A stretch of DNA of 21,833 nucleotides from a bacterium (GTDB lineage Bacteria > Patescibacteriota > Minisyncoccia > Minisyncoccales > JAGLPU01): positions 1 through 21,833 of the forward strand of contig JAUVEE010000005.1 in assembly GCA_030594935.1 (NCBI GenBank). Reading direction: 5' to 3'. Every line of letters starts with the position of its first letter. The first letter of the stretch is position 1. The notes beneath the pieces were generated by a model. That model saw only the letters and a program-made list of their open reading frames with translations, ran no database searches and was not told where the DNA came from. Below are positions 12,053-18,848 of the stretch, piece by piece. Both the position numbers and the translations under genes were made by a program.

Positions 12053-13216
12053 TCATAATAAACTTATTAAATAGGGCAAGGCCACGAATGTTCCTATTGA
12101 ACTGCCTAGGTTTGCCAAAGCAGCCACTAAGAGAATCCGGGAAATCCTATTTTTATAAAAACCGGAGAAATTAGTTATTTCATTCAGGTCCTGAAAATCC
12201 TTTACTCTCGGCTCTCTTAATTTTGCCTCAACCAGCCCGGCCACAATACCGGCGCCAATAGTAGGATTAAGAGAGGTAAAAGGCGCGGCAACAAAAGCGG
12301 CTAAAACAGTCAGAGGATGCCCAACCGCAATCATCGCTCCCAAGGCAGATAAAAATCCGTTAATCAAAAACCAATATGCCAGCATAGTGATTGTCAGCTC
12401 AATAGATTTGTGGTTAATGAATCCCCAGGCAATTATACCCAAAAACACCAAAGGAATGATATAGGCAATGTACTTGAACCAAGGCGAACCTTGAGGAATT
12501 TCTTCCAACGGTTTCAAATCTCTCTCTTCCCCAAGATATCTCTTGATGCCATCAATGTGTCCGGCGCCAACCACGGCAACAATTTTTTTGCCCGGAGCCA
12601 CCAGTATTTTATTGGCGATATAGATATCGCGTTCATCTATCAGCACTTCTTTCACCGAAGGCACCTCGCGCCCAAACTCCTCCATCATTTGCGTCATAAT
12701 ATCTTTTTCTTTAATCTTCTCCACCATCTCTTCTTCTATCTTTTCCGGAGAGATAAGGCCGGTGAGAAGACTGAAGAGAAGCTTGGCCTTTTCCAAAATT
12801 CTCATCTTCCGCCAAGCTCGTTTTAGCGTTATCTGAATATCCCTATCAAGAAGCGCAATTTGGGTAGATGATCTTTCCGCCGCCTCTATTGCTTGAATCA
12901 TTTCAGCCCCAGGTTTTATTTTAAGGTCTTTGCCAATTCTTTTTTGAAAACTGGCAATTAGAAGATTTGCCAGAAATAGCTGTGTTTTCCCCTCTTTAAT
13001 AATCTTGGTAATTTTGGTGTCCTCCCATTTGTCTTTTTTCAAAATAGTATTAAAACGCTTCTGACAAAGTTCAACCCCGACCGTATCCGGGTTTTCTTGA
13101 GCAATAACATCTTCTACCAGCTTTACGCTCTCTTTGGATATATGAGCCGTGCCGACAAGAATTATCTCCTTATCCTTAATTTTCAGACGATCAACATTTT
13201 TTATATTATCAGCCAT
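12053..13216 (-). CDS. TraB/PrgY-family membrane protein
   Basis: A 387-residue protein. The soluble N-terminal domain opens with EIILVGTAHISKESV (the GTAH motif, about residues 18-32), followed by DTVGVELCQKRF, IALLDRDIQITLKRAW and VAVVGAGHIDGIKRYL, all conserved in TraB/TIGR00261 proteins. The C-terminal 140 residues hold about four membrane segments: YIAYIIPLVFLGIIAWGF, a long one around TMLAYWFLINGFLSALGAM, one around LAAFVAAPFTSLNP, and LLVAALANLGSSIGTFVAL at the end. The family includes PrgY, which lowers pheromone activity in Enterococcus, and a fold related to Tiki/EreA-type proteases, so hydrolysis or sequestration of a peptide is possible; the role here is unknown. It follows two tRNAs on the same strand and overlaps the original amidase ATG by ATGA. 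Confidence 0.9.
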   Translation of the reverse strand: MADNIKNVDRLKIKDKEIILVGTAHISKESVKLVEDVIAQENPDTVGVELCQKRFNTILKKDKWEDTKITKIIKEGKTQLFLANLLIASFQKRIGKDLKIKPGAEMIQAIEAAERSSTQIALLDRDIQITLKRAWRKMRILEKAKLLFSLLTGLISPEKIEEEMVEKIKEKDIMTQMMEEFGREVPSVKEVLIDERDIYIANKILVAPGKKIVAVVGAGHIDGIKRYLGEERDLKPLEEIPQGSPWFKYIAYIIPLVFLGIIAWGFINHKSIELTITMLAYWFLINGFLSALGAMIAVGHPLTVLAAFVAAPFTSLNPTIGAGIVAGLVEAKLREPRVKDFQDLNEITNFSGFYKNRISRILLVAALANLGSSIGTFVALPYLISLL

Positions 13217-13250
13217 GCTTTTAATTTACCATAATCTGCGTAATAAATAC

Positions 13251-13271
13251 AAAATCCGCTTTAAAAAGCGG
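13251..13271 (-). terminator. Possible terminator after tRNA-Ala
   Basis: On the minus strand, CCGCTTT/AAAGCGG (7 bp with a 2-base loop, or 6 bp with 4) followed by ATTTTG. The U-tract is short, so read-through into the TraB gene is possible. Confidence 0.5.
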
Positions 13272-13280
13272 GATCGTCTT

Positions 13281-13354
13281 TGGTGGACCCGGGGAGAGTC
13301 GAACTCCCGACTCCGCAATGCCATTGCGGAATTTTACCACTATACTACGGGCCC
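13281..13354 (-). tRNA. tRNA-Ala(GGC)
   Basis: Acceptor GGGCCCG pairs with CGGGTCC, containing the G3-U70 alanine identity pair. The anticodon stem is CCGCA/TGCGG and the loop ATGGCAT has anticodon GGC (complement of 13320-13322). The T-loop is TTCGACT and the discriminator A. CCA is encoded (complement of 13281-13283). Confidence 0.95.
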
Positions 13355-13361
13355 AAACCTA

Positions 13362-13433
13362 TGCCCCCGAAGGGAATCGAACCCCTATCCTATCCTTAGG
13401 AGGGACATGCTTTATCCATTAAGCGACGGGGGC
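13362..13433 (-). tRNA. tRNA-Arg(CCU)
   Basis: Acceptor GCCCCCG pairs with CGGGGGC. The anticodon stem is TGTCC/GGATA (one G-T) and the loop CTCCTAA has anticodon CCT (complement of 13398-13400). The T-loop is TTCGATT. CCA is not encoded. tRNA-Ala follows 7 bases downstream. Confidence 0.94.
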
Positions 13434-13447
13434 AAAAAACTATTATA

Positions 13448-13476
13448 AATGTATCACAACAGTTGACCTCGGTCAA
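13448..13476 (-). promoter_or_regulatory. Promoter of tRNA-Arg(CCU)/tRNA-Ala
   Basis: On the minus strand, TTGACC (13476-13471), a 17-base spacer ending in TGA (extended -10) and TACATT (13453-13448). The start would be about 8 bases before tRNA-Arg. Its -35 is one arm of a palindrome shared with the opposite promoter. Confidence 0.75.
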
Positions 13477-13491
13477 TAAAGCGTTTATTAT
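13463..13491 (+). promoter_or_regulatory. Promoter of the DUF47-pit operon
   Basis: TTGACC (13463-13468), a 17-base spacer and TATTAT (13486-13491), with start near 13498. TTGACC-TC-GGTCAA (13463-13476) is a perfect inverted repeat whose arms are the -35 boxes of the two divergent promoters, so the two polymerases cannot bind at once. Confidence 0.75.
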
Positions 13492-13521
13492 AAAGTAAGT
13501 TATAATTTTAATATATTTGAT

Positions 13522-14163
13522 ATGGAATTTTTGCCCAAGCAAAAACATTTTTTTAATTTATACGAAGCAATGGCTGACAAAATCATAGAAGCGGTGGAGC
13601 TTCTGGAAAAATTAGAAAAAAATTATGATCAGCTTCCTCAAATTGCCCAAGATTTGAACACTCTAGAGAGTGAAGCGGATAAAATTGTCCATCAAATCAT
13701 TCACGATCTGCTTTACGACCATACCCGGGTAACAGAAGAAAAAGGAGACATAAAATTTCTTGCCCATAATATGGACAATGTAGTGGATTGCATTGAAAAA
13801 ACAGTAAACAGATTAGTTTTATACAGAATAGAAAATGTTCCTCAAGTATTAGTTGACTTTACTTTCTATTTAAAGCAAGCTGCTCAAGAAATCAAAACCG
13901 GAATAAGCTGCTTAAGAAATCTTAGTAAAAAAGGAGATATTTTAGCTGAATGCTGCGTTAGGATAAATGATTTGGAAGATGAGGCTGACACAGTAAACAG
14001 AAAATGGCTGCAAAAAATCATGACAAATTCTCCCGAAACAACAAGTGACATTCTCCAAGTCATGGCCCTGAAAGAAATCATTGACCTGTTAGAAGACGCT
14101 ATGGACCAATCTGAAGACGTAGCTCATATTCTAGAAACTTTTCTCCTGAAAGGAGAGGCTTAA
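13522..14163 (+). CDS. DUF47/PhoU-like Pit accessory protein
   Basis: A 213-residue, all-helical cytoplasmic protein of the DUF47 (PitA-associated, PhoU-like) family. It opens MEFLPKQKHFFNLYEAMADKI, and has the two PhoU-type acidic motifs TLESEADKIVHQI (about residues 46-58) and NDLEDEADTVNRKW (about 150-163), spaced by FLAHNMDNVVDCIEKTVNRL. It lies directly before pit (1 base between the stop and the pit ATG), the classical DUF47-pit pair, and probably regulates phosphate uptake through Pit. Its ATG has no SD and lies about 24 nt from the predicted transcription start. Confidence 0.92.
   Translation: MEFLPKQKHFFNLYEAMADKIIEAVELLEKLEKNYDQLPQIAQDLNTLESEADKIVHQIIHDLLYDHTRVTEEKGDIKFLAHNMDNVVDCIEKTVNRLVLYRIENVPQVLVDFTFYLKQAAQEIKTGISCLRNLSKKGDILAECCVRINDLEDEADTVNRKWLQKIMTNSPETTSDILQVMALKEIIDLLEDAMDQSEDVAHILETFLLKGEA
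14142..14158 (+). promoter_or_regulatory. SD of pit inside a small hairpin
   Basis: TCTCC-TGAAA-GGAGA (14142-14156) is a perfect 5-bp hairpin at the end of the DUF47 gene. It covers most of the pit SD, AGGAGAGG (14151-14158), 6 bases before the ATG. Ribosomes finishing DUF47 would open it, so pit translation should depend on DUF47 translation. Confidence 0.5.
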
Positions 14164-14164
14164 A

Positions 14165-15175
14165 ATGCTGACTCTAGCTCTAATAATACTTATAATAATC
14201 CTGGCTTTGGTTTTCGACTTTCTAAACGGAGCTAATGACCGAGCTAACTCTATCGCCACAGTGACTGCCACTAAAGCTCTTTCTCCAATGAAAGCTTTAA
14301 TCATGGCAAGCGTTTTTAATATGGCTGGAGCTTTTGTCTCCACTAAAGTAGCGGAAACCATTGGCAAGGGAATTATTTCTTCCGAACAGCTGACTCTTTC
14401 CATTCTGGGGACTGGAGTATTCGGCGCTATTATCTGGGTATTCATCTGCACTAGATCCGGTGTCCCTATCAGTGTTAGCCATGCTTTGATAGGAGGAATT
14501 ATGGGAGCCGGAATCGCGGCCCTGGGGTTTAATGGAGTTAACTGGCAGATTCTTAACAATAAAGTATTCTTGGCTATAATTTTAGGTCCGGTAGCCGGCT
14601 TTATGGCCGGAGCAGTTCTTCTTGCCTTATCGTCTTGGATTTTGTTTTTATTCTTTAAAAAACATTTAACTCAAAAAGTAGAAAAAGTATTTCAGAAACT
14701 TCAGATTCTATCAGCCTCCTTCGTGGCCTTTACTCACGGAATGAATGATACTCAAAACGCTATGGGAATAATCACCGCTACTTTGCTCGCCGGAGGGTTA
14801 ATAAATAGTTTCAGCGTGCCTTTATGGGTAAAATTAAGCTGCGGTTTAGCTATGGGAATGGGCACTTTCTTTATGGGATGGAGAGTAATGAAAACCCTGG
14901 GATGGAAATTGGTAAAACTTGAACCAAAGCATGGTTTTGTGGCGGAAACCGGAGCTGGTATTATTGTCGGTCTTCATAGTATATTAGGAATGCCGGTAAG
15001 CACTACGCATGTCATCGGTTCGTCGGTAATAGGAGGAACCCTGCTGCAAAATCATCGCAGAATAAAACGTCAAGTAGCCGGGAAAATGGTTACCGCTTGG
15101 CTGATAACTATCCCCTGTGCGGCCACAGTATCAGCTCTAAGCTACTTAATATTAAATCTTTTTAACTTATATTAA
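14165..15175 (+). CDS. pit: Inorganic phosphate transporter, Pit family
   Basis: A 336-residue membrane permease taking up phosphate (in the family usually as a metal-phosphate complex with H+ or Na+). Both copies of the PiT signature are present: FDFLNGANDRANSIATVTATKALSP near residues 18-42, and AFTHGMNDTQNAMGIITATLL near residues 190-210, each at the start of an internal half-repeat. About ten hydrophobic segments can be counted, and VSTTHVIGSSVIGG near residue 280 is also typical. It is shorter than E. coli PitA (499) because it lacks the long central loop. The start is clear from AGGAGAGG 6 bases upstream. It forms an operon with DUF47 and probably with the protease that starts 9 bases downstream. 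Confidence 0.95.
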   Translation: MLTLALIILIIILALVFDFLNGANDRANSIATVTATKALSPMKALIMASVFNMAGAFVSTKVAETIGKGIISSEQLTLSILGTGVFGAIIWVFICTRSGVPISVSHALIGGIMGAGIAALGFNGVNWQILNNKVFLAIILGPVAGFMAGAVLLALSSWILFLFFKKHLTQKVEKVFQKLQILSASFVAFTHGMNDTQNAMGIITATLLAGGLINSFSVPLWVKLSCGLAMGMGTFFMGWRVMKTLGWKLVKLEPKHGFVAETGAGIIVGLHSILGMPVSTTHVIGSSVIGGTLLQNHRRIKRQVAGKMVTAWLITIPCAATVSALSYLILNLFNLY

Positions 15176-15183
15176 ATCTAATT

Positions 15184-16161
15184 ATGGAAAAACAAATTAT
15201 TGCCACAGTCAAAAAAATAATTCCGGCGGTTATCAGTATTATAATATCAAAGAGTTTGACCGGAGATTCTTCCCATCTCTCGAAAGAAAGAAAAATTAAA
15301 ACAGGCGGAGGCAGCGGCTTTATTGTTGATTCGTCGGGAATAATTTTAACCAACCGCCACGTAGTAAATGATCTCTTGGCAGAATATGTGGTAGTGTTGA
15401 ACAACGACAAAAAATATCCGGCCAAAGTATTGGCCAAGGATCCAATCAATGATATTGCTGTTTTAAAAATTGACGCTAAAAATCTTCCAACGATTAAGCT
15501 GGGAGATTCAGTGAATCTTGACTTGGGACAAACCGTTATTGCTGTCGGCAATGTCTTGGGAGCATTTAAAAATACTGTTTCAGTGGGAATAATATCAGGG
15601 CTTTCCCGGGAAATTACCGCTGACAGCGAGATTGAAGGCAAGATAACAAAACTACAGGGACTAATTCAAACTGATGCCGCTATTAATCCGGGAAATTCCG
15701 GAGGACCGCTAATAGACATCAATGGCCGAGTAATAGGCATTAACGCCGCTATGGTTTTAGGAGCGGAAAACATCGGCTTTACTTTGCCCATTAATGCCGC
15801 TAAAAAAGATTTGGCGGATATTAAAAGATACGGAAAGATCAGACAGCCGTTCTTGGGAGTGCGGTACGTTCTTTTAAATAAGAAGCTGAAAGAAAAATAT
15901 GATTTTCCAATTGATTGCGGGGCTTTGGTTATTTCCGAACTCCTGCCCAAAGGCAAAGCGGTGCTTCCCAATAGTCCGGCCGATAAAGCCGGAATTAAAG
16001 AATCAGACATAATTTTGGAAATTAATAAAATAAAAATCTCCCCCAAGAAAGACCTGGAAGATGTTTTGCGCAAATTTAAAATCAACGACGAAATTGAACT
16101 AAAAATATTAAGGGGAAAAGAAGAGCTGAATTATAAGATCGTTTTGGGAGAAAAGAAATAA
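15184..16161 (+). CDS. HtrA/DegP-type trypsin-like serine protease with PDZ domain, no signal peptide
   Basis: A 325-residue protease of MEROPS family S1C. The catalytic triad is readable: His in ILTNRHVVND (about residue 60), Asp in DPINDIAVLKID (about residue 92), and Ser in TDAAINPGNSGGPL (about residue 172). One PDZ domain follows from about residue 215, with GVRYVLLN and NSPADKAGIKESDIILEINKIKI. HtrA proteins degrade or refold damaged exported proteins. The usual N-terminal membrane anchor is missing: the chain starts MEKQIIATVKKIIPAVISI, already the protease domain, and no in-frame upstream start extends it. It may be cytoplasmic, or held by partners. It has no SD; a TATATT box 10 bases before the ATG might give a separate near-leaderless transcript. 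Confidence 0.93.
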   Translation: MEKQIIATVKKIIPAVISIIISKSLTGDSSHLSKERKIKTGGGSGFIVDSSGIILTNRHVVNDLLAEYVVVLNNDKKYPAKVLAKDPINDIAVLKIDAKNLPTIKLGDSVNLDLGQTVIAVGNVLGAFKNTVSVGIISGLSREITADSEIEGKITKLQGLIQTDAAINPGNSGGPLIDINGRVIGINAAMVLGAENIGFTLPINAAKKDLADIKRYGKIRQPFLGVRYVLLNKKLKEKYDFPIDCGALVISELLPKGKAVLPNSPADKAGIKESDIILEINKIKISPKKDLEDVLRKFKINDEIELKILRGKEELNYKIVLGEKK

Positions 16162-16164
16162 GTG

Positions 16165-16237
16165 GGCGAACGAGGAGATTCGAACTCCCCCTGAGAACTC
16201 CACAGGTTCTAGTGCTAACCACTACACTACGTTCGCC
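16165..16237 (-). tRNA. tRNA-His(GUG) with encoded G-1
   Basis: After an extra 5' G (complement of 16237), acceptor GCGAACG pairs with CGTTCGC, and C73 faces G-1 as in bacterial tRNA-His. The anticodon stem is AGAAC/GTTCT and the loop CTGTGGA has anticodon GTG (complement of 16201-16203). The T-loop is TTCGAAT. CCA is not encoded (CAC follows C73). The 3' end is 3 bases from the convergent htrA-like stop. Confidence 0.94.
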
Positions 16238-16244
16238 AAACCCG

Positions 16245-16318
16245 TGCTCTCGGGAGGGCTCGAACCTCCAATCTTGGCCTTAGAAGGGCCCTGCTTTATC
16301 CAGTTAAGCCACGAGAGC
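16245..16318 (-). tRNA. tRNA-Arg(UCU)
   Basis: Acceptor GCTCTCG pairs with CGAGAGC. The anticodon loop CTTCTAA has anticodon TCT (complement of 16282-16284); the anticodon stem GGGCC/GGCCA has a G-A mismatch at its outer pair. The T-loop is TTCGAGC, the discriminator A, and CCA is not encoded. tRNA-His follows 7 bases downstream. Confidence 0.94.
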
Positions 16319-16333
16319 ATTTTTTATAACCTA

Positions 16334-16361
16334 ATTATACCCAAATAAGTTATTCCGTCAA
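16334..16361 (-). promoter_or_regulatory. Promoter of tRNA-Arg(UCU)/tRNA-His
   Basis: On the minus strand, TTGACG (16361-16356), a 16-base spacer and perfect TATAAT (16339-16334). The -35 lies in the last codons of the small pilus-cluster gene. The start would be near 16327, about 9 bases before the tRNA. Confidence 0.8.
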
Positions 16362-16676
16362 TTCTTTTTCTTCTTCTATTAACGGATTGCCAAATAAATC
16401 AGGGCATTCTTTTATTTCCACTTGATTGAATCTTGCTTCCCTATTCTCTATTTCTAACAAGATTCTTTGCAAAGCATCTTCTTCCAGCCAAAGTGTTTTT
16501 TCGGTGAATTCTATTTCCTTTTCAGCGGCTTGAATACTATATTTATAGAAAACCAGAACGCCGATAGCGGAAGCCAAAAATATTAAAATCAAAGAAACCA
16601 TAAAGGCATGCTTCCCTAAGGTTTTCAAAACTTTTCCAAAAATCTTTGTTATATTTTTTATCTCTGGTTTTTTCAT
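16350..16676 (-). CDS. Small single-pass membrane protein at the end of the pil operon
   Basis: A 108-residue protein I cannot assign to a family. A basic N-terminus (about 25 residues) is followed by one transmembrane segment, about residues 26-46 (FMVSLILIFLASAIGVLVFYKY). A charged helical stretch, probably coiled coil (about 50-85), and an acidic end follow. Its ATG overlaps the pilO-like stop by ATGA, so it belongs to the pilus unit. The topology (short cytoplasmic N-terminus, one TM, helix outside) resembles PilN and PilO, and the position after pilO is where pilP lies in diderms, but there is no lipoprotein cysteine and no PilP domain. A clade-specific accessory of the PilMNO complex is a reasonable guess. 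Confidence 0.8.
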   Translation of the reverse strand: MKKPEIKNITKIFGKVLKTLGKHAFMVSLILIFLASAIGVLVFYKYSIQAAEKEIEFTEKTLWLEEDALQRILLEIENREARFNQVEIKECPDLFGNPLIEEEKELTE

Positions 16677-17200
16677 TTGCTGAATACTTTTATTGAAAAA
16701 TTGCTGTCTATCTTGTCTTCTGTTGATTTTCGCATTTTCAAATTTTGAATTTCCACCGGAAAAGGAGCATTTTCCAACTTAGCAAGAAATCTAGTAATCT
16801 CCAAGGAAGAACCAACTAAAGAAATATAAAAACTAAGAAAGCTTTGCTTGCCATCTTCGGTCTCTTGAAAAGAAGGGGAAGAAATTTTAATGGATAACTG
16901 AGAACTGTCAGCTGCTTCTTTCAAAAAATTAACAAAATTTATAGGAACTTTTGAATCAACAAATAAAGCATCTATCTTGGCAAAATTCTGCTGGTTATTG
17001 AGATAAAGCTCTTTAAGAATTGCTGAATTTTTTATCTTGGTTTCCAGCGCAGCTAGATTTCCTTTTATGGATATAAACTCTTCCGACGTTTCTTTGATTT
17101 CTTTTATTAAAGGAAAAATCACCAAGCCAAGCCAAGCAAAAACTGCTACTGTGAAAACTATTAAGAATAAAAGATTTTTTTTAGCAGAAACAAGTTTCAT
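16673..17200 (-). CDS. pilO: PilO-like type IV pilus assembly protein
   Basis: A 175-residue inner-membrane protein. One TM segment lies at about residues 10-31 (LLFLIVFTVAVFAWLGLVIFPL), then a coiled-coil helix (about 32-65) and a ferredoxin-like C-terminal domain with FVNFLKEAADSSQLSI, FYISLVGSSLEITRFLAKLENAPFPVEI and LKMRK, the usual PilO pattern. PilO pairs with PilN and links the motor to the pilus. Sequence identity in the family is low, so the call rests on topology, the C-terminal pattern and gene order. ATGA overlaps join it to both neighbours. Confidence 0.83.
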   Translation of the reverse strand: MKLVSAKKNLLFLIVFTVAVFAWLGLVIFPLIKEIKETSEEFISIKGNLAALETKIKNSAILKELYLNNQQNFAKIDALFVDSKVPINFVNFLKEAADSSQLSIKISSPSFQETEDGKQSFLSFYISLVGSSLEITRFLAKLENAPFPVEIQNLKMRKSTEDKIDSNFSIKVFSK

Positions 17201-17748
17201 TTTACAATCTTAAAGTTTAAAGCAAAATTAATATTATTAAATTCCACCCAACTGGAAAGAGGCAAATCAGTATCGCAAAAAGACTCTTCTTTATCAAGGT
17301 TATTAATAAAATCAAGCAAATCTTGTTGCGTTAAAGCAACCCCGGAAAGAGAAACTTTTGTCTTGAATTCTTCCGAATCACTAAGGGATTCGTGCGAAAA
17401 ACTATTCAAGCGAACTCCTCCTGGCAATAACCGGCAGATTTTTTCAAAAAGATTAGCTGAACTGTCCTGCCCTTGGAAAAAAGTGTCTAAATCCGTCAAA
17501 GTTTGGTTGATTTCTTGAATTTTTGTCCGAAAACTATAGAGCTCTGTTTTTTGAAATTCTTTTTCTTTTGCTTCAAACAAAATTTCTTGAGATCCAAACT
17601 GGCTGACAATATGAATTTTAACAGAAAATAGCACTAAAGTTAGGGAAATTAAAAAAACAAAGGTTAAAATTCCCAATACTAAAGTCAAGCGCCAGTTTTC
17701 TTCCTGCGAAAGCTTCTCTTTTTCTGTTGGTGATAATAAATTAATCAT
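17197..17748 (-). CDS. pilN: PilN-like type IV pilus assembly protein
   Basis: A 183-residue protein whose N-terminus MINLLSP matches the INLLP motif by which PilN binds the groove of PilM. A TM segment follows at about residues 22-45 (TLVLGILTFVFLISLTLVLF), then a coiled-coil stretch and a small alpha-beta domain with LFEKICRLLPGGVRLNSF and VSLSGVALTQQDLLDFINNL. The start codon lies within the last codons of pilM (8-base overlap, ATGATTAA), so PilM and PilN synthesis is coupled. Its stop overlaps the pilO ATG by ATGA. Confidence 0.87.
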   Translation of the reverse strand: MINLLSPTEKEKLSQEENWRLTLVLGILTFVFLISLTLVLFSVKIHIVSQFGSQEILFEAKEKEFQKTELYSFRTKIQEINQTLTDLDTFFQGQDSSANLFEKICRLLPGGVRLNSFSHESLSDSEEFKTKVSLSGVALTQQDLLDFINNLDKEESFCDTDLPLSSWVEFNNINFALNFKIVK

Positions 17749-18835
17749 GTTTTATTCCTCTTAAAGCCAAACCCAGGGTGGTGGTATAACCCAAAGATTT
17801 TTCAAAAGGCAATTCCGGAACCTCCCTTAGGGGTTCTTTCAAAATGTTCGTCCAGGGATTCCCCAGCTCTACTGGAATTTTTAATTCCAAAGAAAGAAAC
17901 TCGGCAAGTCCTTTAAGGTTTGACCCTCCTCCACAAAGCAATATTTTTTTTACTTGTTTTTCTTCAGTGGGAAGATTTTCTTGAGATGCATGGGTATGAT
18001 AAAAATTCAAATGACGCCTAACCTGTTCTGTCAAATCTGTCAAAGCAGAAATTAAAGCTTCAAAAACCAGCACTCCTTCTTCTTTTTCCTTTTGAAGTCC
18101 GTATTTTAATTTTAGTCTGACTGCTTCCTTTTCATCTACTCCAAGGGTGTGAGAAATAGCCTTAGTAAACTCTTGCGCCGAAACAGCAATTGAGGAGGTA
18201 AAACGCAAAGAAGAACCTTGAAAAATAATAAAGCTAGTGCTGTTGGCCCCTAAGTCAATTATCAGAACCGGAAAAGGGCTTATTTCGTTTTTAATTAAAG
18301 CTCGGGTAATCGCTGATGATTCTATTTCTAGAGCTATTGCCTGGAGACCAGCTTTCTTGAGACAGGAAACATAAGAGTCAATTATCGTCTTTGGCAAAGC
18401 CGCTATCAAAACATCTAGGTGGTCTATTTGTTTGCGCGGAGAAGGAATAACTTGAAAATCAAGATAAACCGTATTAATTGCTAAAGGAATATAGTTTTCT
18501 GCTTCAAACTTTACTGCTTCTTTTAATTCTTCTTCTTTCATTATCGGCATTTTAATCACCTGCAAAAAACTCTTTTCTTCTGGCAAAGAAACTACAACAT
18601 ACTTTGTATTTAGCCTCTCTCCTTTAACTTTTTTCAAGCTGTTTTCTATAATCTTAACTAATTTTTCCTGATTTGCAATTTTTCCTTTTTCAATAATTCC
18701 CGGCGGAATCGGCTCTTTTGAAAAAGAGGACAGCCCTAAATTACCTCTCTTTTTTTTAAGTTTGATGATTTTTAAAGATAAATCAGAAATATCCATTCCG
18801 AAAGCTTCTGGTTTTAGGTTAAGAAATTTTAACAT
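17741..18835 (-). CDS. pilM: PilM, actin-like type IV pilus assembly ATPase
   Basis: Cytoplasmic actin/FtsA-fold protein that binds PilN and links the pilus motor to the membrane complex. Nucleotide-site motifs are clear: AFGMDISDLSLKIIKL (phosphate 1, near residue 10), VLIIDLGANSTSFIIF (phosphate 2, near 190) and ILLCGGGSNLKGLAEFL (adenosine motif, near 300), with VVVSLPEEKSFLQVIKMP between. I start at the ATG 18835 (364 residues, MLKFLNLKPEAFGMD), which fits the family's usual N-terminus. The longer TTG start at 18874 would overlap the previous gene by 26 bases. No SD is near the ATG; GGGAGG lies about 23 bases upstream. Confidence 0.92.
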   Translation of the reverse strand: MLKFLNLKPEAFGMDISDLSLKIIKLKKKRGNLGLSSFSKEPIPPGIIEKGKIANQEKLVKIIENSLKKVKGERLNTKYVVVSLPEEKSFLQVIKMPIMKEEELKEAVKFEAENYIPLAINTVYLDFQVIPSPRKQIDHLDVLIAALPKTIIDSYVSCLKKAGLQAIALEIESSAITRALIKNEISPFPVLIIDLGANSTSFIIFQGSSLRFTSSIAVSAQEFTKAISHTLGVDEKEAVRLKLKYGLQKEKEEGVLVFEALISALTDLTEQVRRHLNFYHTHASQENLPTEEKQVKKILLCGGGSNLKGLAEFLSLELKIPVELGNPWTNILKEPLREVPELPFEKSLGYTTTLGLALRGIKHD

Positions 18836-18848
18836 TGTAAATAATAAA

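Noticed and set aside
13263..13354. Palindrome in the tRNA-Ala anticodon region as a separate regulatory repeat
   Set aside because: It is the anticodon stem, which happens to continue into the loop because the anticodon GGC is flanked by AT on both sides.
13149..13448. Plus-strand reading frame of 99 residues across the tRNA-Ala and tRNA-Arg genes
   Set aside because: It is antisense to two clear tRNAs and the start of the TraB gene.
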